A stretch of DNA of 64,000 nucleotides, from NCBI GenBank assembly GCA_963965975.1, contig OZ014415.1, positions 315,001-379,000 on the forward strand, given 5' to 3'. Shown piece after piece: positions 21,401 to 32,097 of this stretch (positions within the stretch are counted from its first letter, which is position 1; each line of letters starts with the position of its first letter). The notes under the pieces are model-generated. The model was not told the origin of the DNA and did not search any database. It saw only the letters and a list, made by a program, of their open reading frames with translations. This stretch comes from Xestospongia bergquistia (lineage: Eukaryota > Porifera > Demospongiae > Haplosclerida > Petrosiidae). The translations under genes were made by a program, and so were the position numbers.

Positions 21401-23936
21401 TACTGACAGATGAAGTGGGTGCTGTAGATGTGAGAGTAATATAATAATTGTGAGTGTATTATAGTTTAACAGATGAGATTGTATTAATAATTCCTAAACC
21501 CATACTAGCTGGTTCACTACCATATATATTCCATTTAGACCAATAATACATTATATATCAGTAATAATTCACTTACCAGCTTCTTCTGTCTGTTGTATTA
21601 TCTCACTACTTGCTGGTCCAGTCCCGCCATCATTATATGCTCTTACTGTCACAGTGTAGTTAGTGTAAGGTGTGAGTGTTGTGAGGTTGTACTGTCTGTT
21701 GTCTCCTCCAGTGATGTTAACAGTATTACTGAATGTTGTGTTAGTGTAGTAGAGCAAGTAACCAGTGATGGGTCCATTCTGTCCAGAAGTAGGTACCTCA
21801 TCCCATGATATAGTCATGGACCTTGCCTTAACTGATGATATAGTAATACTACTGACAGATGAAGTGGGTGCTGTAGATGTGAGAGTAATATAATAATTGT
21901 GAGTGTATTATAGTTTAACAGATGAGATTGTATTAATAATTCCTAAACCCATACTAGCTGGTTCACTACCATATATATTCCATTTAGACCAATAATACAT
22001 TATATATCAGTAATAATTCACTTACCAGCTTCTTCTGTCTGTTGTATTATCTCACTACTTTCTGGTCCAGTCCCAGCATCATTATATGCTCTTACTGTCA
22101 CAGTGTAGTTAGTGTAAGGTGTGAGTGTTGTGAGGTTGTGCTGTCTGTTGTCTCCTCCAGTGATGTTAACAGTATCACTGAATGTTGTGTTAGTGTAGTA
22201 GAGCAAGTAACCAGTGATGGGTCCATTCTGTCCAGAGCAAGGTACCTCATCCCATAATATAGTCATGGATCTTGCCTCAACTGATGATATAATGATATTA
22301 CTGACAGATGAAGTGGGTGCTGTAGATAATATGAGAACAATACAATAATTGTGAATATGAGAATACAACATAGTTTACCAGATGAGAGTGTAGTAGTATT
22401 TTCAGCACCCAGGACTATAGTGTCACTATCATATATTCCATTAAGACCAACAATACAATAAGTACCAGGATCAATACCAGTAAATGTATATGGTGATGAG
22501 ATTGATGAATTAGTGTGTATAATAGGACGTAAAGTCTGTTCACATAGCCTATGACATTGACGAAAACCATTATAATAACTAGGAGGAGCAAATGAAGGTG
22601 ATATCCATATCATAGTAATAGTGGTAGTAGTGGTAGTAAGGGTCAGAATAACTGAGGGTTTAACTATAGAATAGAGAGATCACAAACAATAGATATCTAC
22701 TCACATAATGTCACAGTGATATTGTTACTATGATCACTAGGTAGTACTGTACTATCCTCACTGCCATATGATACTACAAAGAAGTTATATGTACTGTATG
22801 AAGTCAGTCCTGATGTTATATTCAACATTGTGTTAGTGGTAGTTCCTGCACTCATAACAGAACCACTACCACTACTGAGTTGATAGAACACCTCATAACC
22901 AGCTACTCCTGACACAGATGACCAGGAGAGTTGTACATGAGTCAGACCTGTGTTCAGTCTTGTAGCAATCAGACCAGTAGGAGTGCCAGCAACTATAACA
23001 GAGAGATAAAATATGCATACCATCCTACTAAGTAATTACTAACCTGTTATAGGCTGTGATGTACTGCTACTAACTTGAGCCCTAGATATAGCATCTACTC
23101 CAGCATTAGAGACAGTACACTGGTAGGTACCAGCTTGTCTCATCCTCACTGTTACTGTCACCTGTGTAACAGATTCTGGTCCATTCACTACCACACGAGA
23201 CAGGTCACCACTAGCAATAGTAAATGGTTTACTTCCATCTGTACAAGTGACATCAGTGGGAGGTCCATCAGAGACATTGAAGGTGAAAGTGAAGACTGGA
23301 GGGTTAGTATCTCTTGTAGAGATGAGAGAGAACTTCATGGAGGAGTCTGCATCAGGACCATCTACATAAGAGTGAAGTATATCATCACTTTATTACTACA
23401 TGAACTAAGTCACTGACCATAGTCAAGGTAAGTGAAAATTGTGTATATTCCTACCACTAGTGTTTGGTTCACTCCATTCTCATCAGGAATGATACAGGTG
23501 TACAGACCTTCACAACCTGATAGTCCTGACTTTCTTGCCAGTGCAATCTGACCTATGAGCCTCTTTGAAAATATTGGTTGTGGTGCTGAGTTATTAAAAA
23601 ATGTTCCATTAAACAAAGGTACTTGAGTACCATTAGGATAATACCACAGTCCAATATTAGAACCATTATTAGCACTCTGACACCACAAAGCATCAATAGC
23701 CTTGCGACGATCATTGTTCTCACCCATATCATAAAATGGATTCTCATATATCATTGAGAAGTCTGGTATTATCCTCTTTTTATAGGATTGATACAGTTGT
23801 ACACCTGTTATTATGAAGTATATATTAATGATCATTCTAACAACAACTTACCATTACTAGGTCTGTTGGTAGGTACTTGTCCATCTCCTAGTTGTACTAG
23901 TAGTAACATATAATACAATAACACTTTTAACAACAT
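9401..23936 (-). CDS. Receptor paralogue C: giant copy with 29 FN3 domains (about 3205 aa)
   Basis: Exons: signal 23852-23936; Ig1 23418-23804; Ig2 23044-23361; FN3-1 22705-22992; FN3-2 22379-22663; then 25 successive 294-nt type-3 FN3 exons (from 22026-22319 down to 11247-11540); FN3-4 10918-11199; FN3-5 10584-10868; stalk 10204-10305 (see below); TM 9674-9845; tail 9542-9613 and 9401-9494. Every exon is open and phase-compatible except the stalk, where G>A at plus position 10306 turns the acceptor into one that would begin one base later and give a stop within a few codons. Because the stalk exon is phase 1-1, skipping it restores the frame (about 3205 aa). The signal exon begins differently from paralogues (start MLLKVLLYYM) and is 85 nt. 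Ig1 lacks the D-x-N-x-DG loop and has an extra Cys (SGCEGLYTC). Its TATA box (24482-24489) is about 550 nt upstream, separated by receptor relics, so expression from the usual promoter is uncertain. Confidence 0.82.
11247..22319 (-). repeat. Tandem array of 25 FN3 exons, period about 449 bp
   Basis: Exon 5' ends (each exon 294 nt): 22319, 21870, 21421, 20969, 20522, 20073, 19624, 19177, 18728, 18279, 17830, 17381, 16932, 16480, 16031, 15582, 15133, 14684, 14235, 13786, 13337, 12888, 12436, 11987, 11540. Spacing is 449 nt with a few 447 or 452 steps. Exons and introns are both nearly identical, so the unit of duplication is exon plus intron. Each exon encodes one FN3 domain (SMTVSWDEVPSSGQNG ... 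VTVRAYNDAGTGPASSE). Two alleles alternate irregularly at several sites: RQYNLTT or RQYTLTT, NDAGTGPAS or NDGGTGPES, QQTEEAG or QQTKEAG. Each domain carries three or four N-x-S/T sequons. The opposite strand shows regular 71-codon open frames, which are only shadows. Confidence 0.93.
11581..11667 (-). pseudogene. Fossil 3' end of the FN3-2 exon inside an array intron (example)
   Basis: Read on the minus strand, the intron between two type-3 FN3 exons contains LNGIYGSEPASMGLGIIN followed by TISSG and then a GTAAAC donor. This matches the C-terminal end of the true FN3-2 exon (for example GLNGIYGSEPAALGLRI in paralogue D). No AG acceptor lies in front of it, so it should not be spliced in. The same relic sits in every intron between type-3 FN3 exons in C and also in D, E, G and I. 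Many copies in C have gained a TA (tatata before ttcc) that breaks the relic frame; others keep it. It marks the original duplication unit: FN3-3 exon plus the tail end of its upstream FN3-2 neighbour. Confidence 0.85.
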
Positions 23937-23959
23937 TATGTTTTCCTCGAGCAATAAAA

Positions 23960-24440
23960 AATGAGGTTTTAATTTAAAATGCTATCATAACTGTTTGTAG
24001 CAGAATTAAATACCTCTGATATTACATCTACTCTGGTATTGGAAATGTAAATACCAGCTTTTCTCATCCTCACTGTTACTGTCACCTGTGTAACAGATCC
24101 TGGTCCATTCACTACCACATGAGACAGGTCACCACTAGCAATGCTAAATGGATTACTTCCATCTCCCACTTTTGTCGATTGTACGGATCTGTACAATAAA
24201 CAACAGTGGAAGGCCAATTGGAGGATTAGTATCTCTTGTGGAGACGAGAGAGAACTTCATAGAGGAGTATGCATCAAGTTATGTAATAGTGGTATTAGTT
24301 GAAGTGAGTGTAAGAATGGCCAAAGGAATAGCTAAAATATAAGGATGAATGTACAATAATATTAACTAACTTCATTAAGTACTCACTTAATGACAAAAGT
24401 GGTGCTATGATCATATTATATTATCAAAATAATAACTTTA
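23960..24440 (-). pseudogene. Receptor relic upstream of C
   Basis: Minus-strand fragments of a dead receptor copy between the C signal exon and the C promoter region. 23969-24260 matches the Ig2 exon (GDGSNPFSIASGDLSHVVV, TVTVRMRKAG) but lost the second Cys. 24270-24340 matches the start of the FN3-2 exon (TATTCCTTTGG..., AIP-like start, ending at a stop). 24383-24425 resembles the 3' end of FN3-1 with a GTGAGT donor. The order is scrambled relative to a working gene, so rearrangement rather than simple deletion is needed. Confidence 0.65.
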
Positions 24441-24522
24441 GTTATGAAAAGTTATTACATTTATTAATAGTTAGAATAGTTTATTTATAGTAACATAATT
24501 GTGATTATGTCATAAATTATTG

Positions 24523-24705
24523 TTATATTTGTTCCATTGGTTTAAGATCAGTAGATACCTATTATAATAAAGTGTATTATAATATTATAATAATATAATG
24601 TATTACCTCAAATGTACACCCAGTTAATGACCTTATATCTTCAATACTGACCCCTTCTGAAATTTCTATCAACTTTAGACCCTTCTCAGCATCAACATCA
24701 AATAC
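24523..24705 (-). pseudogene. OXCT1: OXCT1 last two exons, C/D junction
   Basis: Last exon 24523-24558; penultimate exon from 24607 to about 24700 ([20 protein letters not shown]-like, RSLTGCTFE). The penultimate acceptor is lost because the sequence passes into repeat R. Confidence 0.75.
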
Positions 24706-24816
24706 ACACTATACATTATTGGTTACCATGACAACATATGTACATAATTTATTGTACCATTTCTGTAATTATTCTATTAACACAATTCTTTCCTGTTAAT
24801 AGCAGAGTACATTGAT
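24693..24816. repeat. Hybrid R'/R repeat at the C/D junction
   Basis: The left side is OXCT1 penultimate-exon sequence as at R', the right side is receptor 3' flank (CACACAGGGTTTAGG) as at R. OXCT1 exons 1-3, TRAPPC13 and the UBA exon are all missing between C and D. This is the product expected from unequal recombination between R' and R. Confidence 0.7.
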
Positions 24817-24914
24817 CACACAGGGTTTAGGGTTTAATATTGAGTATATAACATGAATTGTTTATATTACACATTGACATGTTAAGTACTAGTGTACAAT
24901 ATTTCTTCATTGGT

Positions 24915-27900
24915 TCAATATTTAATTCTCTCATAAGTATAGTCTTGTTCAGAAGTGAGTTCAGTTGGTTCTTGATCAGTTATCTCATATAATGTTTCTT
25001 CAAATTTACTATAAACATGATATTATAATTTAAAATATGTCTCCTAGTAACTCACTTATCAATTGTTTTTACAACACTATAAGCTGGACTGGTTGTCATA
25101 GTGATATCTTCATGTAATGCTTTCATACTATATAAAACAAATCATTATAATAATCAATAAAGTTACTTTATCTAATAACATATATACCTTAATAACTGTA
25201 TCTTATTATATTGTCTTATTACAATCAGTACTAGTATTATAATAATAATACCAGTAATAACTAATAGTACTAGTAATATTAATAAACCAGCAGTTAGTCC
25301 ATTAGTGGAAGACTGACACTCAGTACAAGTGGTTGTCATAGTGATAATAGGAGTACATCCTATAGAAGAATGACAATGACAATATAGCATAATCAATAAT
25401 ATAGTACTAGTATATATAATATAATTGATATATATCATAATACATTATATAATTATATTAATATCCATAACGATACTATGTGTAAATGAAATTAATCATT
25501 CAATCCCATCCTCAGATGGCAAATTGATGGACATGTCCACATGCAGGCATTCCCGTGCCAAAGAACAATAGAAAGGTGTTGAAAGAGATGATTGATTGAA
25601 TGAGATAGTGGGAGATCCTTATGTTGTGCTTGTTGTTTGCCAATCAGCCTGAGGGTATTGATTGGTTCATCACTCCATCCCCCCACTGACTCAACTACCA
25701 GAGGGACAAAGGAGACACACCAGCAGCTAAACAGTTTTCCAGATGTATACGGAACTTTCTATCCTCTCTGTCAGTGATTGCATAACCAGGAGTAACAGAG
25801 GCACCTTGAATGGTAAGCTGCTGAAGAGAAGAGATAACAGTGACATCAAATGCAGTCCCCATTGCCTCTACAACCAATTTGATGGTCACCAAAGCCATCA
25901 GTTACCACCTGACAAACAGGGCAAGTCGACCTCTCCTGACACATTTGAACACCCAGCCAATACTGTAAACACAATCGAAAATCATGATCTTGAATATGCA
26001 GACCAAGAGCCTTAAAAGGCACCACCTTCAGCCAATCTCCAGCGTGATGAACAGAAGATGACAAAGCCAAAGCCTTTGACCGAGTGTCTGGAACTGTGTC
26101 AGTCTATTAAAGGATGCCTGGTCAATAACTCTGGACAAATAGTGTTGACAGATGGGAGAGTCAATATTGTCCAAAGAGGACCACTCCGGTCTGTTAGCAG
26201 AAGCAGATAGTAACTCTAAAGCTGAGAAGAGATGGTGAGAAGATGGAGTGACACAGTTAAGAATTCCAATTATGAGATCAGTTGATTGAACCCAAGAACT
26301 AACAAATCCCGCTGGGACATGAAGAGATGCTTGATGAATACCAAAACCATCAAGTGAGATTGGCAAAGAAGCCTTCCACCAAGACCAGTCAGACAAGGGA
26401 GCACCAACCAAATCAGATACAGACTTGTACATGGAGATGTCAAAAGAGGAAATCACCTCCTTGATGTAACTTGGAGGACAAGTTTGTAGAGAAAAGGAAA
26501 ATTTAGGGATGGAGAGACATGAGCGCAGCAAAGCACATTCCATCATTATATCATTATATTATATAGTTTACTTGTGTTTATTATTAATAATATAGTAATA
26601 ATAGTTAGTGTTGTTAATGAAAATATACAAGTTGATTGTATTAATGATAACATAACCTGTTGATGTTGTAATAATAGATGTTGTTGTTGATGATGATATA
26701 ACTGTTGATGTTGGAGTTAATATGACTCCTATAGTAGTAAGTAGTCTAGTTAATATATAGGATAGTAATTTACAATATATAGTGTATTAATGTTAATGAG
26801 ATAAGTGGTAGTTAAGTAGTCTAGGTAATCAACTGTTACTAATGTTAAATTATATTACTGGAGTGGTCCCAATTCTACCATCTACTGTGTTGTGTAATGG
26901 AATCATAAAAGACCCTGCTTCTTACTCTCTAAAAATTAATAAATATCTTACTAGGTTGAGTTCTCTCTCCCTCATAATCAACTCCATTTATTTCATATAT
27001 TACAGAAAGTGAGAACAAATAGTTTAAGTTATCTTGTAGTCCTCCTATTACACCTTCATTGCTACAAGCAGGAAAGGTCTTCTTACCCATATCAGACTGT
27101 CTCTTATGTTTACTAGTACTAATATAATAAACAGTATAGTGCTTGACTTCTGGAGCAGTAATAGGTTGCCACATAGCAAGTACTGCAGTGTTACTGATTT
27201 TTGTTATATTAAAACCAGAAACTATAGCTATAGAGGAAATGATTAAGTTATTGAAAAGACAGACAAGAGACCTACGTATGTTACTGGTAGAGATTTGAGT
27301 ATCATTCCATTCTCCTGGTCCTACACTGGTATATGCTCTCACTCCAATGATATAGTTAGTGTTAGGTAGTAGTCCTCCTATACTGTATTGTGTGTTGGTT
27401 GTATTAGTCATATTGCATAGACCATTACTGTTAGACTCTCTATAACGTATTTCATACATGATAATGATACCATTGGGTACTGTGGGTATATTCCATGTAA
27501 TGTTGATTACTTGTATCTCTATACCACTTTGTATTAGACCAGATACCATACCAGGTTCTACAATATATCAATAATACATTATATATTAGTAGTAACTGAC
27601 TTACCAGCTTCTCTTGTCTGTTGTATTACCTCACTACTTTCTGGTCCAGTCCCAGCGTCATTATATGCTCTTACTGTCACAGTGTAGTTAGTGTAAGGTG
27701 TGAGTGTTGTGAGGTTGTACTGTCTGTTGTCTCCTCCAGTGATGTTAACAGTGTCATTGAATATTGTGTTAGTGTAGTAGAGCAAGTAACCAGTGATGGG
27801 TCCATTCTGTCCAGAAGAAGGTACCTCATCCCATGATATAGTCATGGACCTTGCCTCAACTGATGATATAGTAATACTACTGACAGATGAAGTGGGTGCT

Positions 27901-30878
27901 GTAGATAATGTGAGAGTAATATAATAATTGTGAGTATATTATAGTTTACCAGATGAGAGTGTATTAATAATTTCTAAACCCATACTAGCTGGTTCACTAC
28001 CATATATTCCATTTAGACCAATAATACATTATATATCAGTAATAATTCACTTACCAGCTTCTTCTGTCTGTTGTATTACCTCACTACTTGCTGGTCCAGT
28101 CCCAGCATCATTATATGCTCTTAATGTCACAGTGTAGTTAGTGTAAGGTGTGAGTGTTGTGAGGTTGTACTGTCTGTTGTCTCCTCCAGTGATGTTAACA
28201 GTGTCAGTGAATGTTGTGTTAGTGTAGTAGAGCAAGTAACCAGTGATGGGTCCGTTCTGTCCAGAAGAAGGTACCTCATTCCATGATATAGTCATGGACC
28301 TTGCCTCAACTGATGATATAGTAATACTACTGACAGATGAGGTGGGTGCTGTAGATGTGAGAGTAATATAATAATTGTGAGTGTATTATAGTTTACTAGA
28401 TGAGATTGTATTAATAATTCCTAAACCCATACTAGCTGGTTCACTACCATATATTCCATTTAGACCAATAATACATTATATATCAGTAATAATTCACTTA
28501 CCAGCTTCTCCTGTCTGTTGTATTACCTCACTACTTGCTGGTCCAGTCCCAGCATCATTATATGCTCTTAATGTCACAGAATATTTAGTGTAAGGTGTGA
28601 GTGTTGTGAGGTTGTACTGTCTGTTGTCTCCTCCAGTGATGTTAACAGTGTCAGTGAATGTTGTGTTAGTGTAGTAGAGCAAGTAACCAGTGATGGGTCC
28701 ATTCTGTCCAGAAGAAGGTACCTCATCCCATGATATAGTCATGGACCTTGCCTCAACTGATGATATAATGATATTACTGACAGATGAAGTAGGTGCTGTA
28801 GATAATGTGAGAGTAATATAATAATTGTGAGTGTATTATAGTTTACCAGACGAGATTGTATTAATAATTCCTAAACCCAGGCTAGCTGGTTCACTACCAT
28901 ATATTCCATTTAGACCAATAATACATTATATATCAGTAATAATTCACTTACCAGCTTCTCTTGTCTGTTGTATTACCTCACTACTTGCTGGTCCAGTCCC
29001 AGCATCATTATATGCTCTTACTGTCACAGTGTAGTTAGTGTAAGGTGTGAGTGTTGTGAGGTTGTACTGTCTGTTGTCTCCTCCAGTGATGTTAACAGTG
29101 TAATTGAATGTTGTGTTAGTGTAGTAGAGCAAGTAACCAGTGATGGGTCCATTCTGTCTAGAGCAAGGTACCTCATCCCATGATATAGTTAATGACCTTG
29201 CCTCAACTGATGATATAATGATATTACTGACAGATGAAGTGGGTGCTGTAGATAATATGAGAACAATATAATAATTGTATGATAATATAACATAGTTTAC
29301 CAGATGAGAGTGTAGTGGTAATTCTTAAACCCAGGGCAGCTGGTTCACTACCATATTTTCCATTAAGACCAACAAAACAGTAAGTACCAGGATCAATACC
29401 AGTAAATGTATATGGTGATGAGATTAATGAATTTGTTATGACAGGATCATACATATTTTCACATAGTCTTCGACATTGACGATAGCCCTCATATGTTTGA
29501 GGAGCAAATGAAGGTTGTGTCCATATCATAGTAATAGTGGTATTAGTAGTAGTAAATGTCAGAATGGGAAAAGGGATAACTTAAGATAAGGATAAGAGCA
29601 ATAGTAGCTTTTTTGTTCAAAGAGAGATAATAAATGAAGTTTTATCAGCAATTTACTTACAGAATTTCACAGTGACATAGTTACTATGACCACTAGGTAG
29701 TACTGTACTACCCTCACTGCCATATGATACTACAAAGAAGTTATATGTGTCAATGGAAGTCAGTCCTGATGTTATATTCAACATTGTGTTATTGGTAGTT
29801 CCTGCACTCATAACAGAACTACTACCACTACTGAATTGATAGAACACCTCATAACCAGCTACTCCTAAAACAGATGACCAGGAGAGTTGTACATGAGCCA
29901 GACCTGTGTTAAGTCTTGTAGCATTCAGACTAGTAGGAGTACCAGCAACTATAACAAAGTGAGAGTGTGTATACTATCCTACTTAGTGATTATTTACCTG
30001 TTATAGACAATGATGAACTGCTGCTAACTGCTCCTCCTTGCCTGTCTGTTACTCTGACATTGGAAACAGTACACTGGTAAGTACCAGCTTGTCTCATCCT
30101 CACTGTCACTGTCACCTGTGTAACAGATTCTGGTCCATTCACTACCACACGAGACAGGTCACCACTAGCAATAGTGAATGGGTTACTTCCATCTGTACAA
30201 GTGACATCAGTGGGTGGTCCATCAGAGACATTGAAGGTGAAAGTAAAGACTGGAGGATTAGCATCTCTTGTGGAGATGAGAGAGAATTTCATGGAGGAGT
30301 CTGCATCAGGACCATCTATATAATAGTGAGATATATCATCACTTTATTACTACATGAACTCAGTTACTGACCATTGATATTGTAAGCATAATTTGTGTAT
30401 ATTCCTACCACTAGTGTTTGGTTCACTCCATTCTCATCAGGAATGATACAGTTGTACAGACCTTCAATACCTGCTAATCCTTTGTTTCTAGCTAGCGCAA
30501 TCTGACCTTTAAACCTCTTTGAAAATATTACAATTTGACTATTTTCAGCAAACAAAGGTACTTGAGTACCATTAGGATAATACCATAATCCAATATTAGA
30601 ACCATTATTAGCACTCTGACACCACAAGGCATCATCATAACCATCATCATTCCGATCACCATTATGAAACTGTGTAGCATATATCATTGAGAAGTCTGGT
30701 ATTGTCTTATTCTCATAGGGTAGATACAGCTGTACACCTGTTATTATGAAGTATATATTAATGATCACTCTAACAACAACTACTTACCATTACTAGGTCT
30801 GTTGGTAGGTACTTGTCCATCTCCTAGTTGTACTAGTAGTAACATATAATACAATATCTTTACTAACTCCATCATCAT
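24915..30878 (-). CDS. Receptor paralogue D: SP-Ig-Ig-8xFN3-stalk-TM-tail (1161 aa)
   Basis: Exons: 30788-30878 signal; 30372-30737 Ig1; 29998-30315 Ig2; 29661-29948 FN3-1; 29301-29579 FN3-2; four type-3 FN3 exons 28952-29245, 28502-28795, 28055-28348, 27605-27898; 27276-27557 FN3-4; 26952-27227 FN3-5; 26657-26728 stalk; 25188-25359 TM; 25056-25127 and 24915-25008 tail. All frames join. The intron between FN3-4 and FN3-5 is only 48 nt. FN3-5 is 9 nt shorter at its end than in B, the stalk is the short 24-codon form, and the TM exon is a variant (NGLTAGLLILL) shared only with G. Ig1 loop is NGDRNDDGYDD. The stop is TGA and the tail ends YERIKY. The stalk-TM intron holds a reverse-transcriptase-type fragment. 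Receptor relics separate the signal exon from the TATA box at 31731-31738. Confidence 0.86.
25462..26546 (-). mobile_element. Reverse-transcriptase-type element fragment, copy 1 (C-terminal ORF part)
   Basis: A block of clearly higher GC content inside the stalk-TM intron of D. Minus-strand frames encode, in order, a post-RT region (SDWSWWKASLPISLDGFGIH, QASLHVPAGFVSSWVQS), a CPVCQVVTDGFGDHQIGCRG putative zinc-binding/His-Cys segment, then FDVTVISSLQQLTIQGA and GGWSDEPINTLRLIGK. This order and wording match C-terminal ends of RT-bearing mobile-element ORFs common in cnidarians and sponges (my recall; class not certain). Compared with copy 2 it lost about 150 bp between GDHQIGCRG and FDVTV, and frames are broken, so it is inactive. 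The catalytic RT core is absent. Confidence 0.7.
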
Positions 30879-30956
30879 CTTTGTACTGATATAACGAACT
30901 ATTAACAATAATACTATTACTATTATTATATCAACACTAATAAAATAAAATAATCA

Positions 30957-31690
30957 ATGATGTTTTGTTATTACATAAAACAAACTATTTTAATGAACAA
31001 TATATGCTCTTACTGTCACAGTGTAGTTAGTGTAAGGTGTGAGTGTTGTGAGGTTGTACTGTCTGTTATCTCCTCCAGTGATGTTAACAGTGTCAGTGAA
31101 TGTTGCGTTAGTGTAGTAGAGCAAGTAACCAGTGATGGGTCCATTCTGTCCAGAGCAAGGTACCTCATCCCATGATATAGTCATGGACCTTGCCTCAACT
31201 GATAATATAATGATATTACTGACAGATGAAGTGGGTGCTGTAGATAATATGAGAACAATATAATAATTGTGAATATGATAATATAACATAGTTTACCAGA
31301 TAAGGACAGTGTAGTCATTATTCCAGTACCAAGGTGATATTGGCTGCTACCATATATTCCATTAAGCCCAACAATACAGTAAGTACCAGGATCAATACCA
31401 GTAAATGTATATGGTGATGAGATTGATGAATTTAAGAATATAGTGGAAAAGGATGCTTCACATAGTCGATGACATTGAAGAAAACCTTTGAATTCTTGAG
31501 GAATAAATGAAAGTTATGTAATAGTGGTATTAGTTGAAGTGAGTGTAAGAATGGCCAAAGGAATAGTTAAAATATAATGATGAATGTATAATAATAATGT
31601 ACAATAATATTAACTAACTTCATTAAGTACTCACCTAATGACAAAAGTGATGCTATGATCATATTATATTATCAAAATAATAACTTTAGT
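30957..31690 (-). pseudogene. Receptor relic upstream of D
   Basis: Minus strand: a type-3 FN3 exon with Cys variant (VPCSGQNG) starts at 31237 with its acceptor and runs to about 31005, where it is truncated at VTVRAY. An FN3-2 exon follows upstream, 31297 to about 31566, degraded, with its acceptor AG changed to AA. 31630-31665 resembles the 3' end of FN3-1. The FN3-2 start and FN3-1 end relics are also found upstream of C (24270-24425), so both come from one ancestral dead copy. Confidence 0.7.
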
Positions 31691-31761
31691 TATGAAAAGT
31701 TATTAAGAATATTAATAGTTTATAATAGTTTATTTATAGTTAATGATTTCATAAATTATTG

Positions 31762-31930
31762 TTAAATTTGTCCCTGTGGTTTAAGATCAGTAGATACCTA
31801 TTATAATAAAGTGTATTATAATATTATAATAATATAATGTATTACCTCAAATGTACACCCAGTTGTATCTTCAACATTGACCCCTTCTGAAATTTCTATC
31901 AACTTCAGACCCTTCTCAGCATCAACATCA
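31762..31930 (-). pseudogene. OXCT1: OXCT1 last two exons, D/E junction
   Basis: Last exon 31762-31797; penultimate exon from 31846 to about 31930 with a 9-nt deletion (loss of three residues near DIRSS) and no acceptor. Confidence 0.72.
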
Positions 31931-32097
31931 AATACACACTATACATTATTGGTTACCATGACAACATTTGTACATAATTTATTGTACCATTTCTGTAATT
32001 ATTCTATTAACACAATTCTTTCCTGTTAATGGCAGAGTACATTGATTTAATATTTTATGACTATCTCCCTGGAAGGAGAGAGAGAAAGACATTGTCA

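Noticed and set aside
11263-21808. Regular 71-codon plus-strand open frames (MYYLTTCWSS type) through the FN3 array
   Set aside because: They are exact antisense shadows of the FN3 exons, repeat only because the exons repeat, and have no splice or start context of their own.
11247-22319. Evenly spaced direct repeats suggesting a CRISPR or satellite array
   Set aside because: The period is about 449 bp, repeats are coding exons with splice sites, and there are no short unique spacers.
25743-26015. 90-codon plus-strand open frame in the retroelement fragment
   Set aside because: The minus strand carries the recognisable element protein motifs; this frame is a shadow.
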